Origin: Wolfiporia cocos
Taxonomy: Eukaryota; Basidiomycota; Agaricomycetes; Polyporales; Phaeolaceae
Assembly: GCA_029448655.1 (NCBI GenBank)
Contig: JACCLO010000010.1
Location: 2,976,001 to 3,040,000, forward strand
Reading direction: 5' to 3'
DNA length: 64,000 bases
Part shown: positions 1-12,277 of the stretch, piece by piece
Layout of the letters: every line of letters begins with the position of its first letter
How positions within the stretch are numbered: position 1 is the stretch's first letter
Made by a program: the position numbers and the translations under genes
Notes under the pieces: model-generated
Seen by the model: the letters and a program-made list of their open reading frames with translations, nothing else
Databases searched by the model: none
What the model was told of the DNA's origin: nothing

Positions 1-1159
1 AACTAGCATGTACCGCACAGGCCGATAGCTCACCAGATGAGCAAATATGCACTAACTGGGAAAGAAGTACTACTGGAAGAACCGCCCGAAACAGGCAGGG
101 GGTGTGTGGAATTGCCAACCCGCGCATGCGACTGGGCTCCAAATGACTTGATTCAGACATGTGCGTGTACACCCGAAGTATACATGATGGTCGATGCTGA
201 TTATTGATTCACCTTTGCTTATGCGACAACTGAAGGACGAGCTCAGAGTTTATTCTCCTTTCGACATCACCATTCTTGGGCCTAGCGACTGCTTCCAGGA
301 CTCAAAATGCAGCTTTATAGATTGTGTGGATACTCAACATCTCACAATTGTAACTTGTTCAGACTGTACTCGAGCGGTTTTTTTGAATTATCCCATTGCA
401 CTGAACATAATTATAATCCCGGCCCCGCCGGATTGAACGTGAGGCTGCAGAAGACGCCCGACAACGTTGTGCTCACTGGCCTGCTTATCAGGCACAGAGG
501 CACCAATTTGCAGCCTCATGCACGCAGCACTGAGAAAACGATTATATATTGCATACACTGTGCACAGCCTCTCGCAGTATAGCGTGCGATATTCCTACAC
601 GCAAAAGACTGCTGCGAAGCACATCCTGCGCTACCTCAAGGGAACACAAGATTCTGGGCATGCCTATAGAGCACCGGATCACGGGAGCCGACCACCCTAG
701 AATCATCGATCATCCTTGGACGTACGCCGACGAGCAAATTTGGACGGTCGTGAGTAGATCTCCAGCTCTGCATCTTTGGTCTGAAATAGTGCTATCATCA
801 GAAGTTGAAAGAAACAATCGACTGTTGCACTGTCGATCATGTAAGCCGAATACACAGTCATCTATACCGTAGCACAACACGCAATTTGGCTATGTGTGCT
901 TCTCGCCGAGCTGAACTCTCGTGAGACAAACCAACAAGATCCACATGGACAATTACGCGACAGTCGCGTTTCGTGAGATTCGGTGCAGCATGAGTGATCT
1001 ATGCACATCTGCATTCGGTACAATTTCATTCGCAGATGTATCAAGGCGGACACAATTACACTTGAATACTGCCCGATGTATTGCAATACGGCCGATTTGT
1101 TCACGAAGACGCTTTCCTATCAAGCGTCGAAGACTCTTGGGCTCTTTATACGGAGTTGA
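1..1159 (+). pseudogene. Degenerate Ty1/Copia retrotransposon pol, 3' end (RT to RNase H)
   Basis: Fragments of Copia reverse transcriptase and RNase H lie in the right order but in different frames. Near 200-280 is a piece resembling the residues after the RT catalytic motif (MLIIDSPLLMRQLKDEL). At about 604-675 is AAKHILRYLKGTQDSGHAYR. At about 818-915 is QSTVALSIM, then a stop, then AEYTVIYTVAQHAIW, which matches the RNase H block around the alanine-glutamate-tyrosine motif. At about 1008-1146 is IKADTITLEYCP followed by NTADLFTKTL, the canonical Copia C-terminus, ending at a TGA at 1157-1159. Stops and frameshifts break all of it, so no active enzyme is encoded. The 5' part lies outside the window. 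The family assignment rests on remembered motifs. Confidence 0.85.
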
Positions 1160-1630
1160 GGGTAGCATCATTGTTGTTGCTATGGCCACAGTCAGCTAAC
1201 CCGTAGCCACCATAGTACTCACCGTACATTTTCCTCTAGCGTTGCCACAATCACTGCGCTACGTTCCCACGGGCGCTGGTTCATATATATAACCTCATTG
1301 CGGTACGCACCCTCCTTGGACCACTATACTTGCAAACGCAATATATTCAAGGCGGAATTTGAAATCTGACTTCTTCTGATTCATTCGCATGATCATTGAC
1401 TATGTTGCTTTGTGCTAGTTCTATATAAGACGTGCAAGCCTACAGTGAGAGGTGAAATCTATCGTCTCGGAACATTTTGTTACTGTTCGGAAACTATTCA
1501 CAATAGAGATTGAATTACAGACATGCGAGCAAACGATCTTTCTTAATATCATATACCCGCAAGCACTGAGGCGCTCGCCATGATACTCCGACAGTCATTA
1601 TTCTACGAAGTGCAACGAGAACATCCTACA
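1160..1630. other. No gene seen; possible retroelement tail
   Basis: This interval follows the Copia RNase H stop. It has a TATATATA-like stretch near 1284-1293 but no convincing reading frame. It may hold the LTR of the Copia remnant; no second copy in the window allows a check. Confidence 0.4.
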
Positions 1631-2585
1631 CTATTTCCTTCCCTCCTTCCTTGCAGTGATCTTTGCAAACATAGCTTTATATGCCTGTCTTTCTAGCTTT
1701 CCTCTCTCTTCACTAGTCTGTAGATGGGGTGCCACAGCGTTCAGCGCCTGCGACGCCTTCCGCATCCTCTCCTGCTTCTCCTGTTCAACCGCTGTGATGA
1801 ATGCGTGCCTGAGTTTAGTATAATTTTCCGCCTTGGCTTCATCCTCCTCTGCTTTGACCTGCCTGTCATACTCATCCATGTCCCGTTTGGCCTTCTCATC
1901 GTCCATTATCGGCACGGCTTTCCAAAATTTACCCATGTCTCTATAATACTTCTCTTCCCTCCTGATCATCCCTTTCTTATCTCCACTCACTTTCTTCACA
2001 TGCTCTTCGATGCCTCTTGTGAGAGTGATGCTGAACCAGTAGCACTGGTGCGAGAGCAGCGTATAATTAGGGGCCCGTCGAGCCATTTTACGAACGACGT
2101 CACAGATTTCCGGCAACGTAATGATGACCCTGGTCGGGCAAGTCAGGGAGAGAAGTTTAAGCAACCGCTGTCGTTTCTGTATCGACCCCTGGTCCGCGCC
2201 GATCATAGTGGGATCACGGCTGATACTGTCATCTGTGATCCGTGTGTATGGGGAGAGATACGCCGATATAGAACCCGTCTTCGCCTTGCGCCTCGCTGGT
2301 CTGCGCTCCATACGCAATGTAATCGAGTGTTGACCATCGAAGACCTCAAGGCAGAGGAATTCGTGCGCTTACAGGTAGAATGGCTGAAGTTAACAACTGC
2401 TAGTCGGGAAGGTGGATCATCCAGGCATCGAACTCACCCACTGCAGTTGGTTCCTTGTAGTGTGTGATTTTAATCAGCTTATACTTGTCATATGCACCAG
2501 AGTTCATGCGTATTTCCTCGTTGAAGGCAGGCAAAGGCATTGAGAAGCTGCTCTCAAAAAGAGGATTCAAAAGTACTGTCGCCAT
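1631..2585 (-). CDS. Conserved agaricomycete protein of unknown function, 285 aa, two exons
   Basis: The model is complement(1631..2344, 2442..2585). Exon 1 begins at an ATG at 2585 (MATVLLNPLF) and exon 2 runs to the stop at 1631. The 97-nt intron is bounded by GTGGGT and CTTGAG and joins the exons in frame, giving VFDGQHSITLRMERRP right after the junction. The central segment NYTLLSHQCYWFSITL, with its conserved Cys-Tyr-Trp-Phe, and the basic, helical, Lys/Glu-rich C-terminus resemble a large family of uncharacterised agaricomycete proteins. No signal peptide or membrane span is evident. A GTGAGT five bases downstream is an alternative donor but breaks the frame. Function is unknown, and the N-terminal exon is less certain than the second. 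Confidence 0.65.
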
Positions 2586-3193
2586 CTCTAAGAGTGAGCA
2601 AAGGAGGCACGAAATGCAATCGGAGTGGGCGATGAATTTGTGCAGTTGGATTACGGATGCTTCGGGAAACCACATGAAACAGCCGCGTCAAAGCCTACAA
2701 CACAGCAGCAGCTTGCCACGAGGTTTTGGACACACGTTTGACATGCATCGATTACTCTAAGCCCTAGATCTTGCATGGATCAAAATCCACAATAGCCACG
2801 CCGTTGAATTGCGGAACCAGGTATTGCGACCGCACGTACCATTAAAAGGCGCTCCATATAGTCACGGCCCACGCCGAGGACACATTGAACCCCAAGAACC
2901 TTGTAGAGATGAAATGCAATGCACTTACCACAGCCTCGTCCTCGCGGAACCCCAGCACGTTTAAGGGTTCTAACGAACATTCACAATGAAAAGATGTGAA
3001 GTGGACTTTTAATCTCCGATCTTAGTAGAATCCTCGGCTCGATGGCAGCCACGGTGATGTTAAGAGAAGGACTGTAGACTGGCAACAATAATCTCTCTCA
3101 CATTATCCTCCTTGCTCCAGCTGAGCGGCCCGTACACGCTTCAATTTTACTAAGCAAAGCCCCCTGCTAGTTTGTTCTCATTGCTCATACGCA
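2586..3193. other. Intergenic region between divergent genes
   Basis: Only short frames without recognisable motifs occur here. The interval separates the minus-strand 285-aa gene from the plus-strand Hsp100-like gene and probably holds both promoters. No clear TATA box or tandem operator was recognised. Confidence 0.5.
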
Positions 3194-6100
3194 ATGTCAA
3201 AAACAGGAAGTGTCTCCAGCTCTCACATAAGCCTCCACGAAACGTCACCTCCAACGCCACAGCTTAAATCTTTGATAAGTGATGAACTTCAACAAATATT
3301 GTCGTGTTCTGTGCAGCTCGCCGACGACACATCGAATAATTACTCGTCTCTTCACATTCATCCTCTACACATTGCGCTCGCCCTGCTGTATGAAGGCTTG
3401 ACCTACCGCACCAGCCCTTGGCTGCACGAGCCGACCAAAACCTGGCATGTGTACCCTTGGGAACGGTCGCTTTTTTGGCTTGTAATCGGGAAGGCTGCTC
3501 GAAACACACTCCCCATCTCGTTAGACGAACACATTTGTCACGTCACACATCCAGACAGAGACACATTCATTGTTCAAAACTCAGTTGGCCAGGCCATTTG
3601 GAACAAGGTGGAAGGGTTGTCAGACCACGACTTGCAGGCGACTGGAGATCAAGACGACGATGTATGCCGCTATATTGGTTTTCTTTCTCATCCTAGCTCT
3701 ATTCATCCCACATACGTAGCCTACATACCAGAGCTCAAGATGGAATGATTCTACTAGAGGTTTGCTTTCCAGAGCTAAAGAGATTTGCCATGACAAAGTG
3801 AGTAGATTGCTGCCACTGGTTGACCATTTAGCACTGTTCACATGCCTCCGTCTCACAGGCTGATGAATTCATTGCTCCACACCATGTTTTACTTGCTCTT
3901 CTTAAGGATGCACTAGTGCGAGAAATCCTCGAAAGTCAAGATCTGGATCCGAACATTCTGGAGGATCAGATCAAAGGCCTGAGGCAGCGTAACATAACAC
4001 GATCTGAGTCGCTTCCCAGATTCTCTCTGCTCAATCAGTGCGTTGTATTTCTCTCATTGTACGACAGTATATTACCTTAGCTAACCGTCTCAACTCAGGT
4101 TTGCGACAGATCTCACAGAGGAAATATATGACAAAATCAAGCGCAATGAACTAATCGACCCAGTTATTGGCAGGGTGGGCTTACAATTGCATTCTCAAAA
4201 TACCGCTAATTAAAGTACACAGAACTACGAGGTTCGGCACATCATAGAAATTCTCTCCAGATGGTGAATATTGTCGAGTAGATCTTGTATGTTGACTTGA
4301 TTTGATAATTGCTGCTGTAGCAGCTCGAAGAATAATGCGGTGCTTCTTGGTATGTTGTGCAAGATGTGGGCTTACTCTCATCCCTTAACAACTGACCTTG
4401 TTAGGTGATCCTGGAGTTGGCAAGACAGCTATTGCAGAAGGCTTGGCCTACAGGATTGTCAAGCAGGAAGTTCCAGAGTCTGTGGTTGCTCGAGTGTTCA
4501 ACTTAGACTTGGGCGCTTTGTTGGCTAGCACCGCATGCAAGTCGGCTTACGAGAGGGCAAGTTGCTCATTTTGAGTCATTATCAGGGCTGTAGCTGAATT
4601 GACTCACAGATCGTTGAGCTAATCTTGCAGGGTGAATAGTCTCGTCAATTCTTCCGAGTCGTACATGTATTCACAACGGCTTTGGTTCTTGGTTTGCTTT
4701 TCTGTCCTCCAGAAATTGCAGAACACGAAGAGAGGGGTATCCGAGTCATTCTATTTGTCGATGAGCTCAGTCAGATTACGATAGGCGGTTGGAGGGATGA
4801 CGGTACAGGTCTGTACGTTGTGGAGTCAGATTTGTTTTGTCTAGGAATTGTACTCAACTCTAAATTCCAGAGATGCAGCAACTCTCATGAAACCTTTCCT
4901 TAGCAAAGGGAAATTGCGATGTGTAGGATGCTCTACATTTGAAGACTATCGCGACTCAGTTGAAAAGGATGCGGCACTTTCTCGACAGTTCTCAGCGGTA
5001 AGTCGATCGTCTTTTTGCTGTCCGGTTTCTCTTATTTGATGTTCTCAACGATGACATATATTCGCAAGGTATTTGTCTGTGAGTCCACTGTGCCAGAGAC
5101 AGTCGCTATCCTACGGGGGATGAAGAAAGGATTAGAACAACACCATAACGTAGTAATTCTTGATGACTCAATTATGGCTGCAGCTTCGATAGCAGCCCAG
5201 TATTTCACTCACAAACGGTATATCCTTTCGTGGAACTCAAGCTTCGGTTCTCACTGTATCAAACAACAGTCTACCGGATGCCGCAATTGACCTTGTTGAT
5301 GAGGCCTGTGCGGCTCTGAAAACGGCAGGAAATGAGCAACGGGAGAAGCGCATGCAGCTGCAGCGAAGACAAGTACTGTTGGAAATGGACATAGCTTCGC
5401 TTGAGGTAACTATACAGCCTAAGCGCATAGCCGTGATTCACACAACAACTCGTTATTGCCCCTGCAGCGTGAATACGATGAGGACAGCGCTGTGGAGTTG
5501 ACCCAAGCTCTTGCTCAACTATCTCAGGTTCAGCAACAGCTGCAACAAATATCCATCTCAGGAGAGAGGAGTGCGTCTATCAACTCGAAACTTGAGGAAC
5601 TCAACGTACAGATCAAACAAAAGGAGAGAGATATGCTTCAATACGGAAAGGCTGGGTGAGTCGATTCGTTCCGCTAGGACTCTCCGCCAACTGTGATGTC
5701 TGAATATTGTACAGGCAGCGTGCAGAACGGTTAAAGTGTGTTCAGGAGTTATGGAAACTGAAGGACGCGAGAGCAGAGGAAATGTCAGCTTTGGAGAGGT
5801 TGCAATCGAAGCAACTTGATAACGTTGATGAAAGCCAGAGGCAGACCAATGACCACGCGTCAAATTCCGAAGAAGCGAAGATTGTCACCAAGCGAGATAT
5901 TGTTCAAGCCGCTAGCTGGTACAGACCCGTTCACTGCTCTACATGGAAGAATGCAAAGCAAGATGCGCTGGCTAAATTTCTTGAAACACTGCCAAAGATG
6001 GTGAGGATATCCTAGCTCGGCTTCTTATTTTGAGGAGAGGTGACACTTATTTGCTAGGTCATTGGCCAAGAGGAAGCCGTGGACGCAGTCTCAAGTGCTA

Positions 6101-7514
6101 TCAGGTGTATGATGAGTGGCTTGACGGATCCAACAAGACCAGTTGCTTCTTTTATATTCGGTGGTCCTGCTGGCTCAGGAAAGACTTTCTTGGCGAAAGA
6201 GGTACGTATATGGTCACCGAAATATTTTAGCGAACATGGGCAATGTCTTTGTGGGTTCAACATTCGAAACGCTAATTTTTCCAATGTAGTTGGCTAAGGC
6301 CTTGTTAGGATCCACCAGCAAACTCGTTTCAATAAATGCTGGTGATTACAATGCCCCTCATACACTAACGCGATTGGTGAGCTCTCACACAATATGCCAT
6401 CTTACGCCAACGATGTTTTCTGAAATTCTGTTCCAACCCATTCCCAGATCGGGACCCCAGTCTGCACTGGGTTTGATCACGGTGGACAGCTCACGGAATG
6501 CGTTAGACGGAAGCCATTCTCAGTCATCCTCATACGCGAGTCAGTGTCTCGCTTTCTCCAGCATAGGCGTCGTTAGCTGACGCACTATTCAGGATTGAAA
6601 ATGCTTGCCCCGAGTTTAGGTTGTACATACAGAGAATTTTGGACGAAGGTTCAACCAAGGATGGTGCAGGGAAGGCGGTTGACTTCCGGTTCGTCCATCG
6701 ACGCGGCACGTACGCTTACAAATATGCTGACTTTATTTGTTGTTACTCTGCGCCGCGAAGCAACTGCATTGTGATTATTACTACCGGAATAGGGCAGATT
6801 AACTCGAAGGCAACGTTCGATGAAGACGAAGAGCGCAAGCACTACCTCAATGAGATCAACGAATGGTTCTCCGTAGAATTCCTAGCTCGCATCGATGAGC
6901 TCGTTGTTTTCGTACGTCTTCATCCCACCGTATTAAGTAAAGAAGGCTCATATTCCCTGTCTGCCTCTCTCGATTCACAGCGTCGCATCACAGCTGATAT
7001 AATCGGGCATATCATTGCTGCGCGGCTGGAAGAAATTTCCAAACAGCTCACACGGCTCAAGCTACACCTCACCGTCGATGATGAGGTCCAATGGTATCTC
7101 GAGGACCAAGCATGGTCCGCCGACTCCGGTGCACGCCACCTCGAGAAAGTCATTCGTGACGAGATCATCCACCCCCTCGCCATTCGATTGCTTGATGATC
7201 GCGATATCGAGAATTGGCGCGTGCGTCTCTCAATCGAGGAATACGATGACGGAATCACAATTGAGCTGCTCGAGCCTCTTCCTCCAGTTGATCTGCAGTC
7301 ATCAGGGGGTTCGTCGGATACGGAGACCACCACGGCGCCATCGCCATCGGCTTCCGTCAACAGTCTCTTGGAGAGCTACGAGTCTAGGCAGCCATGCGAT
7401 TCGGTCACAACGGGGTCGTTAGAACCTGATCAATCCGTCGTGCCCACGGAGAGCTTTATCGGCAGCACCTTCCGGCCTCCAATTCCTCAGTTCCGTCCCC
7501 AGCGTCTGTTTTGA
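3194..7514 (+). CDS. Divergent Hsp100/ClpB-like AAA+ protein with degenerate pore loops
   Basis: This is an Hsp100 disaggregase-type gene split by many short introns, from ATG 3194 to TGA 7512-7514. A Clp_N-like N-domain has two [10 protein letters not shown] / [10 protein letters not shown] repeats. NBD1 has Walker [16 protein letters not shown], Walker B VILFVDEL and [20 protein letters not shown] coiled-coil middle domain begins near [14 protein letters not shown]2 has Walker [42 protein letters not shown] and sensor-2 GAR. A Ser/Thr/Pro-rich tail of about 75 residues follows. Several key residues are changed. The NBD1 pore segment reads [14 protein letters not shown], so KYRG is lost. The second NBD1 arginine finger reads ALSRQFS. 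The NBD2 pore loop reads GTPVCTGF instead of GYVGY. NBD2 Walker B reads VILIREIEN, with the aspartate replaced by arginine, and sensor 1 reads ITTGIGQ. One intron appears to be GC-AG (donor GCAAGT at 4557). Splicing of the first 600 bases is unresolved. Long intact frames argue for a real gene. Confidence 0.85.
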
Positions 7515-7599
7515 GATAGTGCGGATGGAGCCTACGTTGTGTAGACCTATTTTTCTTTCAAATTGCACTTTATCTCCGATGTCTAGAAGCACACGAGTA

Positions 7600-7730
7600 T
7601 AGGAGGAAGAAGTGAAGAAAGCACGCAAGAGGTTGAGCGCCAAGCCGGTCCAGCACTGCCCGTTCTGACCTTCGTTGAACGGGCGCGCAAATATACCCGT
7701 CTTCTCGACTCGTCCTGCGGATGCACGCAC
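7600..7730 (-). pseudogene. Aconitase 3'-end fragment (copy 1)
   Basis: The stretch around 7610-7690 (for example AGGTTGAGCGCC, AAGCCGGTCC, TTCGTTGAACG) aligns with 29265-29345 of the intact aconitase gene in the same orientation. The similarity includes the purine-rich sequence of that gene's last intron (GAAGAAGTGAAGAAA versus GAAGAGATAAAGAAAA). This points to a DNA-level duplication rather than a reverse-transcribed copy. It encodes nothing usable and lies just downstream of the Hsp100-like gene. Confidence 0.7.
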
Positions 7731-8790
7731 ACGCGCGTGTGATGACTATCAGCTTGTTGAGGACTAAGGAAATTCTCCTGAAAGGACCCTCGTTACAGTC
7801 ATGGCCCCCAATCACGACCGAATCTGTACTTGCCGTTTGCATGGCCCAAGCATTTTCCGCATCCCTGTACATCTTTCGCATTAATTGCGGCAATCAGCGA
7901 TCACAAAGACGTGCACGACACTTGAGCATTTGAGTGCGAGCTGGTCCCCCTCGTTGAATGAGATCCGCTGTGCACATAAACAGCACCAGCAGCGGTTACA
8001 CTCGATATTCACAGTAGCTTGGACTGAGGCGCAGTCTGCTGGAGCATGATCTGAGTGCAAGCAGAGCCTTGGGAAAACGCTCATCGCCTCATAATGCGGT
8101 TGACCAACTGCTGCCCGTGTCAGTCATGCCATAGCCTGTGGGCGAATCATGCAGATCGCCAGCAGGGATGCACGAAGATGACGTTCAGGAGGTGATGGCG
8201 CGTACATCTCGAAGTTATTGTGTGTGATGATTGTGCTGTTGTAGTTGGGGTGATGAGTGCGCATCATCATCGCGGAGCACGCGGTAGACGCACAGAGGTA
8301 CACAACTTCGAGGACTGTCATGCTGATGTTGCATCGATCTACTGCTTGATGTGTGATGTGCGCCATGATAACTGCATTGGTAACTCTATGTTTCAGCTAA
8401 TATTAGAGTGTAACCCGCACTGGTGTTGTAGATCAGCTCGCCAGCCATGGTATTCTGGTCATTGCACTCAATCATCACCCGTGACTGCCTCTAGCTGGGT
8501 GCGCATGACAGTGAATTCGTCTGCTAGCACAGCTGCCTGTGGTTCAATAGACACTGCACGCGACATTTTCTTGAACAACGACTTAACGGACGACTGTCTA
8601 TAAGTCTTCAGTACCGCCCACCATCGTGGTTGTCGACCCCTTCCCTACTTGAAGTTGGACGCGCTCCTCGTAGATTCTCGTGAGAGTACGAGGCTCGAAT
8701 GTGATGAGGTTCTGGAGGAAAGTTCAGCGAACACTCTGGGGATGGCAAGCGGAATGGCACGGACTTTGCTTCAGAACAAGGTCGACCTGG
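7731..8790. other. Unassigned region
   Basis: Several short frames occur on both strands, including a 127-aa plus-strand frame at 8220-8603 rich in His and Cys and a minus-strand stretch near 8490-8620. None shows a recognisable motif or an intron pattern that extends it. No gene is called. Confidence 0.4.
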
Positions 8791-8796
8791 TCGGCT

Positions 8797-10140
8797 TAAG
8801 CGCTGATCGATCACTCGGCGCCGGTTGTCGTGATCCGCTGTTGCCTCCGATGGCTATTTCGCCTCGTCCGAGTCCGGGCCTTTGCCAGCGGACTAGTCAA
8901 TGCCAACCTCTGCTTCGACAAGTTTGATATACGTGTCCCGAACAAACCAACTGAGGAGGTGAAATAATTACGCATCCAGGTTGACCGTTTCGCTAGCTGA
9001 CAGCAATGTACGCATCGAGCCAAGCTGACCCAGACCTCCCGACGTGTTTTCCCTCATCCTGTTCTGGTGCTGACACCTTTGCGAACGCATTCTATAGCCA
9101 GCCTTGGCGGACGACATTGATGCATCTGCAATCGCACCCTGGGCAAACTAGTACTCTTTGACGTCCTCTGTGCATGTCGACATCTCTTCTCTCATGGTAA
9201 CGAGACCTAGGAACGCATTTTCGATGTCTTCCTTGGATGCACGGTGCTCCCTCGATATGATCTTGCGGAGCTCAGATCGTATGCACCCCTACTTCGACAG
9301 TATCTCTGAATTCTCTGTATAATCTACACCTCTTGGGCTGCAGTATACATATTCTACTGCAGGGCCGCGGATCATGCTCTTGCTGTCGGTTCATCTTTTG
9401 AGGTCTTGCCCTTCGGGGTCTCTTAGTCGCCGTCTGGAAATTAAGGCATACCACACTCCGCCCCTCTCTCTATGCGTCCCCTTTGCTACGTGTTGGTACT
9501 CTGATCATATTTACCAGCTCATTCCCCCTAGTGCACCGGTTCAGTGTGCACGTATTTCCTCTTTGATTCGCTGAGCGTTCGAGGCTGCATTCCTCAGTAC
9601 TCCCTCCAGTCTACTTGAGTTCCCAGTGGCGACTTTGGGTACTCTCGGTATCTCTCGATCTCTCACCTTCAAAGACAGCTCCCGATGTTTACTAATGGAG
9701 TGCGCAGCACATGAAGGCTTGCACGCTACTCAATGCAAAGCCCCAGGTGCACTGTGACTGTCGAGCTTCAAGAGCATGTTTCCTGACTCGACGCTTTGTC
9801 TAACTATCTATGGATGTCCACGATACGAGCTTGGAGCTATTGAATCGGATTCCAAGGCACAAATCGAGCCTCACATTATCTGGGCCCGCGGATTTCCTCC
9901 TTCGTATGGAGGCTCGATACTGATATCGCTTCATCCTCACACCCACCAGCATGAGACGGCCGTCTGCGGAGTATTCTGGTTTGCTCATTCTCGCTCGCTC
10001 CGCTTCCTCGTCGAGTTCCTAATTCACTCCCGTGGTATGCACTTGATTTGCAGGATCACTTACCCTTCTCTTTGTCATGAGCCAATTCACACTGAGACCC
10101 CTTCCCGTCTGTCTCGCTGTGAGTACTACTAGGTCGGTCT
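8797..10140 (-). repeat. Unclassified interspersed repeat, copy A
   Basis: About 1.3 kb aligns with copies B (12278-13600) and C (22575-24030). Shared landmarks in order are CTGATCGATCACTCGG, GCGGACGACATTGATGCATC, CTCTTGGGCTGC, CCCAGTGGCGACTTTGGGTA, CCAGGTGCACTGTGACTGTC and GTCTGTCTCGCTGTGAGTA. On the minus strand the copies conserve protein-like stretches such as FAQGAIADASMSSAKA here and YAQGAIADALMSSTKA in copy B, so a coding unit may once have been present. Stops interrupt this copy. No transposase or reverse transcriptase motif was recognised. Confidence 0.65.
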
Positions 10141-10789
10141 ATTGAACATTCACGATGAATCGCCTCTTTGTGCATTAAGCGCTTCCGCTGACGCGCTACT
10201 CGCGGACGCGATCGACATAATCCCGCAGTTCATCTGTGATTAAATCACAAACGCGTGCGGCGCGGACGACCTTACGACGTGCGCGAAGGCCGCGGCGGCG
10301 AAGGCGGGCGCGGAAGGCCAAGCTAACGCGTTCAACGCCGTATTCGGTATCGAGATTATGTGACTTCGCGGCCGTCCCCTGCATCGCGAACGAGCAGGAC
10401 GTAACCTGCTCCACGACAACCACGACCGCATCTGTTACTGCGTCTGCGTCTGCCACTGCGTTATCGGACGATGAAATTCCCCGTGCACGATCTTGGGTCT
10501 CTTTGGGTTGTATCGAGGTTGGGTATGCATGCTCACCAATAGGCGCGTCACTATATTGTTGTGGAGCTCGATACCCTGTGTCACCTTGTTCCTCGCAAAT
10601 GGCATTCTTGTTCACATGCGACTGCGTGGGTGCTGACCGCGATCGATGTTCTGAGCGCATGCGCGAGCGGAATAGAGTCGCAAGCAGAGCGATGGCTTCC
10701 GAGTATGTTGCCAATTTATAGCGTGTAATGATACCTCACATTTGTGCACGACAAGAAAACATGGCGCTTTAATACTCAATTTGACATGT
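10141..10789. other. Unassigned region with long overlapping frames
   Basis: A 172-aa minus-strand frame (10196-10714) and a 161-aa plus-strand frame (10236-10721) overlap almost completely. The minus frame has no ATG at its head (it starts TTG) and is low in complexity (ADADAVTDAVVVVVEQ). The plus frame is Arg-rich then Thr/Ala-rich. Both look like consequences of local GC-rich simple sequence, so neither is called as a gene. Confidence 0.4.
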
Positions 10790-11777
10790 TCATTTGTCAC
10801 TTGGGGGCGGCAGGCCCAAGAACTCGCGGACAGCCTCCCTCTTTGCGAGAGTATCTCCTTTGATCGGCTGGCCATATGACTTGAGCAGATGTTCGTACCG
10901 CTCCTCTGCGTACACGCATGTCAGAACAGCCAAGCGAATTACATGCACGACGCGTGCGACGCCAGAGAACCACACGTACTGGTCATATTCTCGAATTCGC
11001 CCTTGGTTCCAGGGAAGTTGGAAGGCGTCTTGCCATCTGCCATCACGAGCGGCCTCACCGCCGACTTCTTGTTTGTGATCACCGCATTCTGCAGACGAGC
11101 ATACAGCTGCGCCTGGCTGTTTGCATTCCGTTGAGCACCGCTAATTCAATTACCACAGCAAAACGCGAAGGGGGATCCGGAGATTGAGCAAGAGGAAACG
11201 GTGCGCACTTCAACCTGACTGTCTCCTGGATTCCTTCCACCTTCTTCTGCAGTTCCGCCACGATTACACGGAGGTCGGGCTCGGGCTCCACGCCCTCTCG
11301 CGGCTCCTCTATGACAGTGATCGTCTCGTGCTCCCTCCCATGCTCCCGCTCATGTCCTTGTAGCCGCTCGACCTGGTCCCTCACAGCGTCGAGCTCTTGG
11401 CCGAGCTGCGCCTGCGTGCGTTCGATCCCGTCAAGCCGTGAAGAGAGCCCCGCGACTAGGCGCGCCACCCCCGTGTCCCCGCCTGCCACTGTAGGCGCTG
11501 ACGCGGCGACATCGAGGGTGGCGAGGGCCGCGGAGGCGGCTGAGATCTGCTCTGCTATACTGCTGAAGGACGCGGAGAGGCGCTGTGGCCATGCGCTTTG
11601 GTTATCGGCAGCGGGTGGGTGCACGCCATTGGCTATAGCAGTCGTGGAGGACATCGTCAGGCCGGCAGGACGAAAGGGAGAGCGTGAGGGCGGTGTGGGA
11701 TGGAAGTGCTCAACGAGTGTCGCGCTTGAAGAGGCGGTGGTGCTGGGAAGCGTGGTGGGACCGCGGCTCATGGCCAA
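10790..11777 (-). CDS. Conserved fungal coiled-coil protein of unknown function, 281 aa, three exons
   Basis: The model is complement(10790..10905, 10980..11140, 11209..11777). Introns of 68 nt (GTGCGC to TTAG) and 74 nt (GTACGT to GCAG) join all three exons in frame to a TGA at 10790. A Ser/Pro/Thr-rich N-terminus of about 60 residues precedes a coiled-coil segment (SRLDGIERTQAQLGQELDAV, then VRDQVERLQGHEREHG). The C-terminal block is highly ordered: NSQAQLYARLQNAVITNKK, MADGKTPSNFPGTKGEF, ERYEHLLKSYGQPIKGD and KREAVREFLGLPPPSDK. It reads like a conserved basidiomycete domain of unknown role. An internal ATG (MSSTTAIANG) about 40 codons downstream could be the true start. No enzyme motif, signal peptide or membrane span is visible. 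Confidence 0.75.
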
Positions 11778-12277
11778 AATATCTGGGAAATTGGTGGTGT
11801 AGAGAGATCTGGACTGTCACTGGAGATGGTATGAGCGGGCAGCGGGTGCTCTGCACACTTGGAACGCTGGAGGATCGCACGGCCTCGCCCCATCTCGACA
11901 GCCTGAAGACGTGTGCCACACCGTCCATCTGCCTCAGCCGTCCAGACACGCGTGGCTGCCAATCGCGCGTGTGAGTTGATTGTTTAGCTTGAGAGCTTGA
12001 TGGCAGAGCGCGAGAGTGTGGCAGGTGATACGACGGCGGTGGGAGCGTGCCAGCGGCCTGTGGGAGCCCCGAGACAAGAAGGAGCACACGTCGCGTATGG
12101 ATGTGTAAGCCAAGGGTTGCCTCCTTATAAATTTGGAGTCTGGGAGGCGGTGGCCTGTATCGAAGCGTTCAACTAGTGATCCTTTCAGATGCACGCTGGA
12201 CATACAGTCGCGGACAAAGAGGGAATCGATGCGTCTCCTGTCCTGCTCGGCGCGGACTGGGCGCAGGGGAATGGTCG
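11778..12277. other. Upstream region of the 281-aa gene; no gene called
   Basis: A 155-aa minus-strand frame (11934-12401) overlaps this GC-rich interval, but it is Arg/His-rich, shows no motif and runs into repeat copy B. The interval more likely contains the promoter of the 281-aa gene. Confidence 0.4.

Noticed and set aside
1724..2467. 247-aa plus-strand frame opposite the 285-aa gene
   Set aside because: The minus strand carries the conserved Cys-Tyr-Trp-Phe block and a frame-preserving intron; the plus frame has no recognisable domain.
10196..10714. 172-aa minus-strand frame
   Set aside because: It starts with TTG, is low in complexity, and an equally long frame overlaps it on the other strand.
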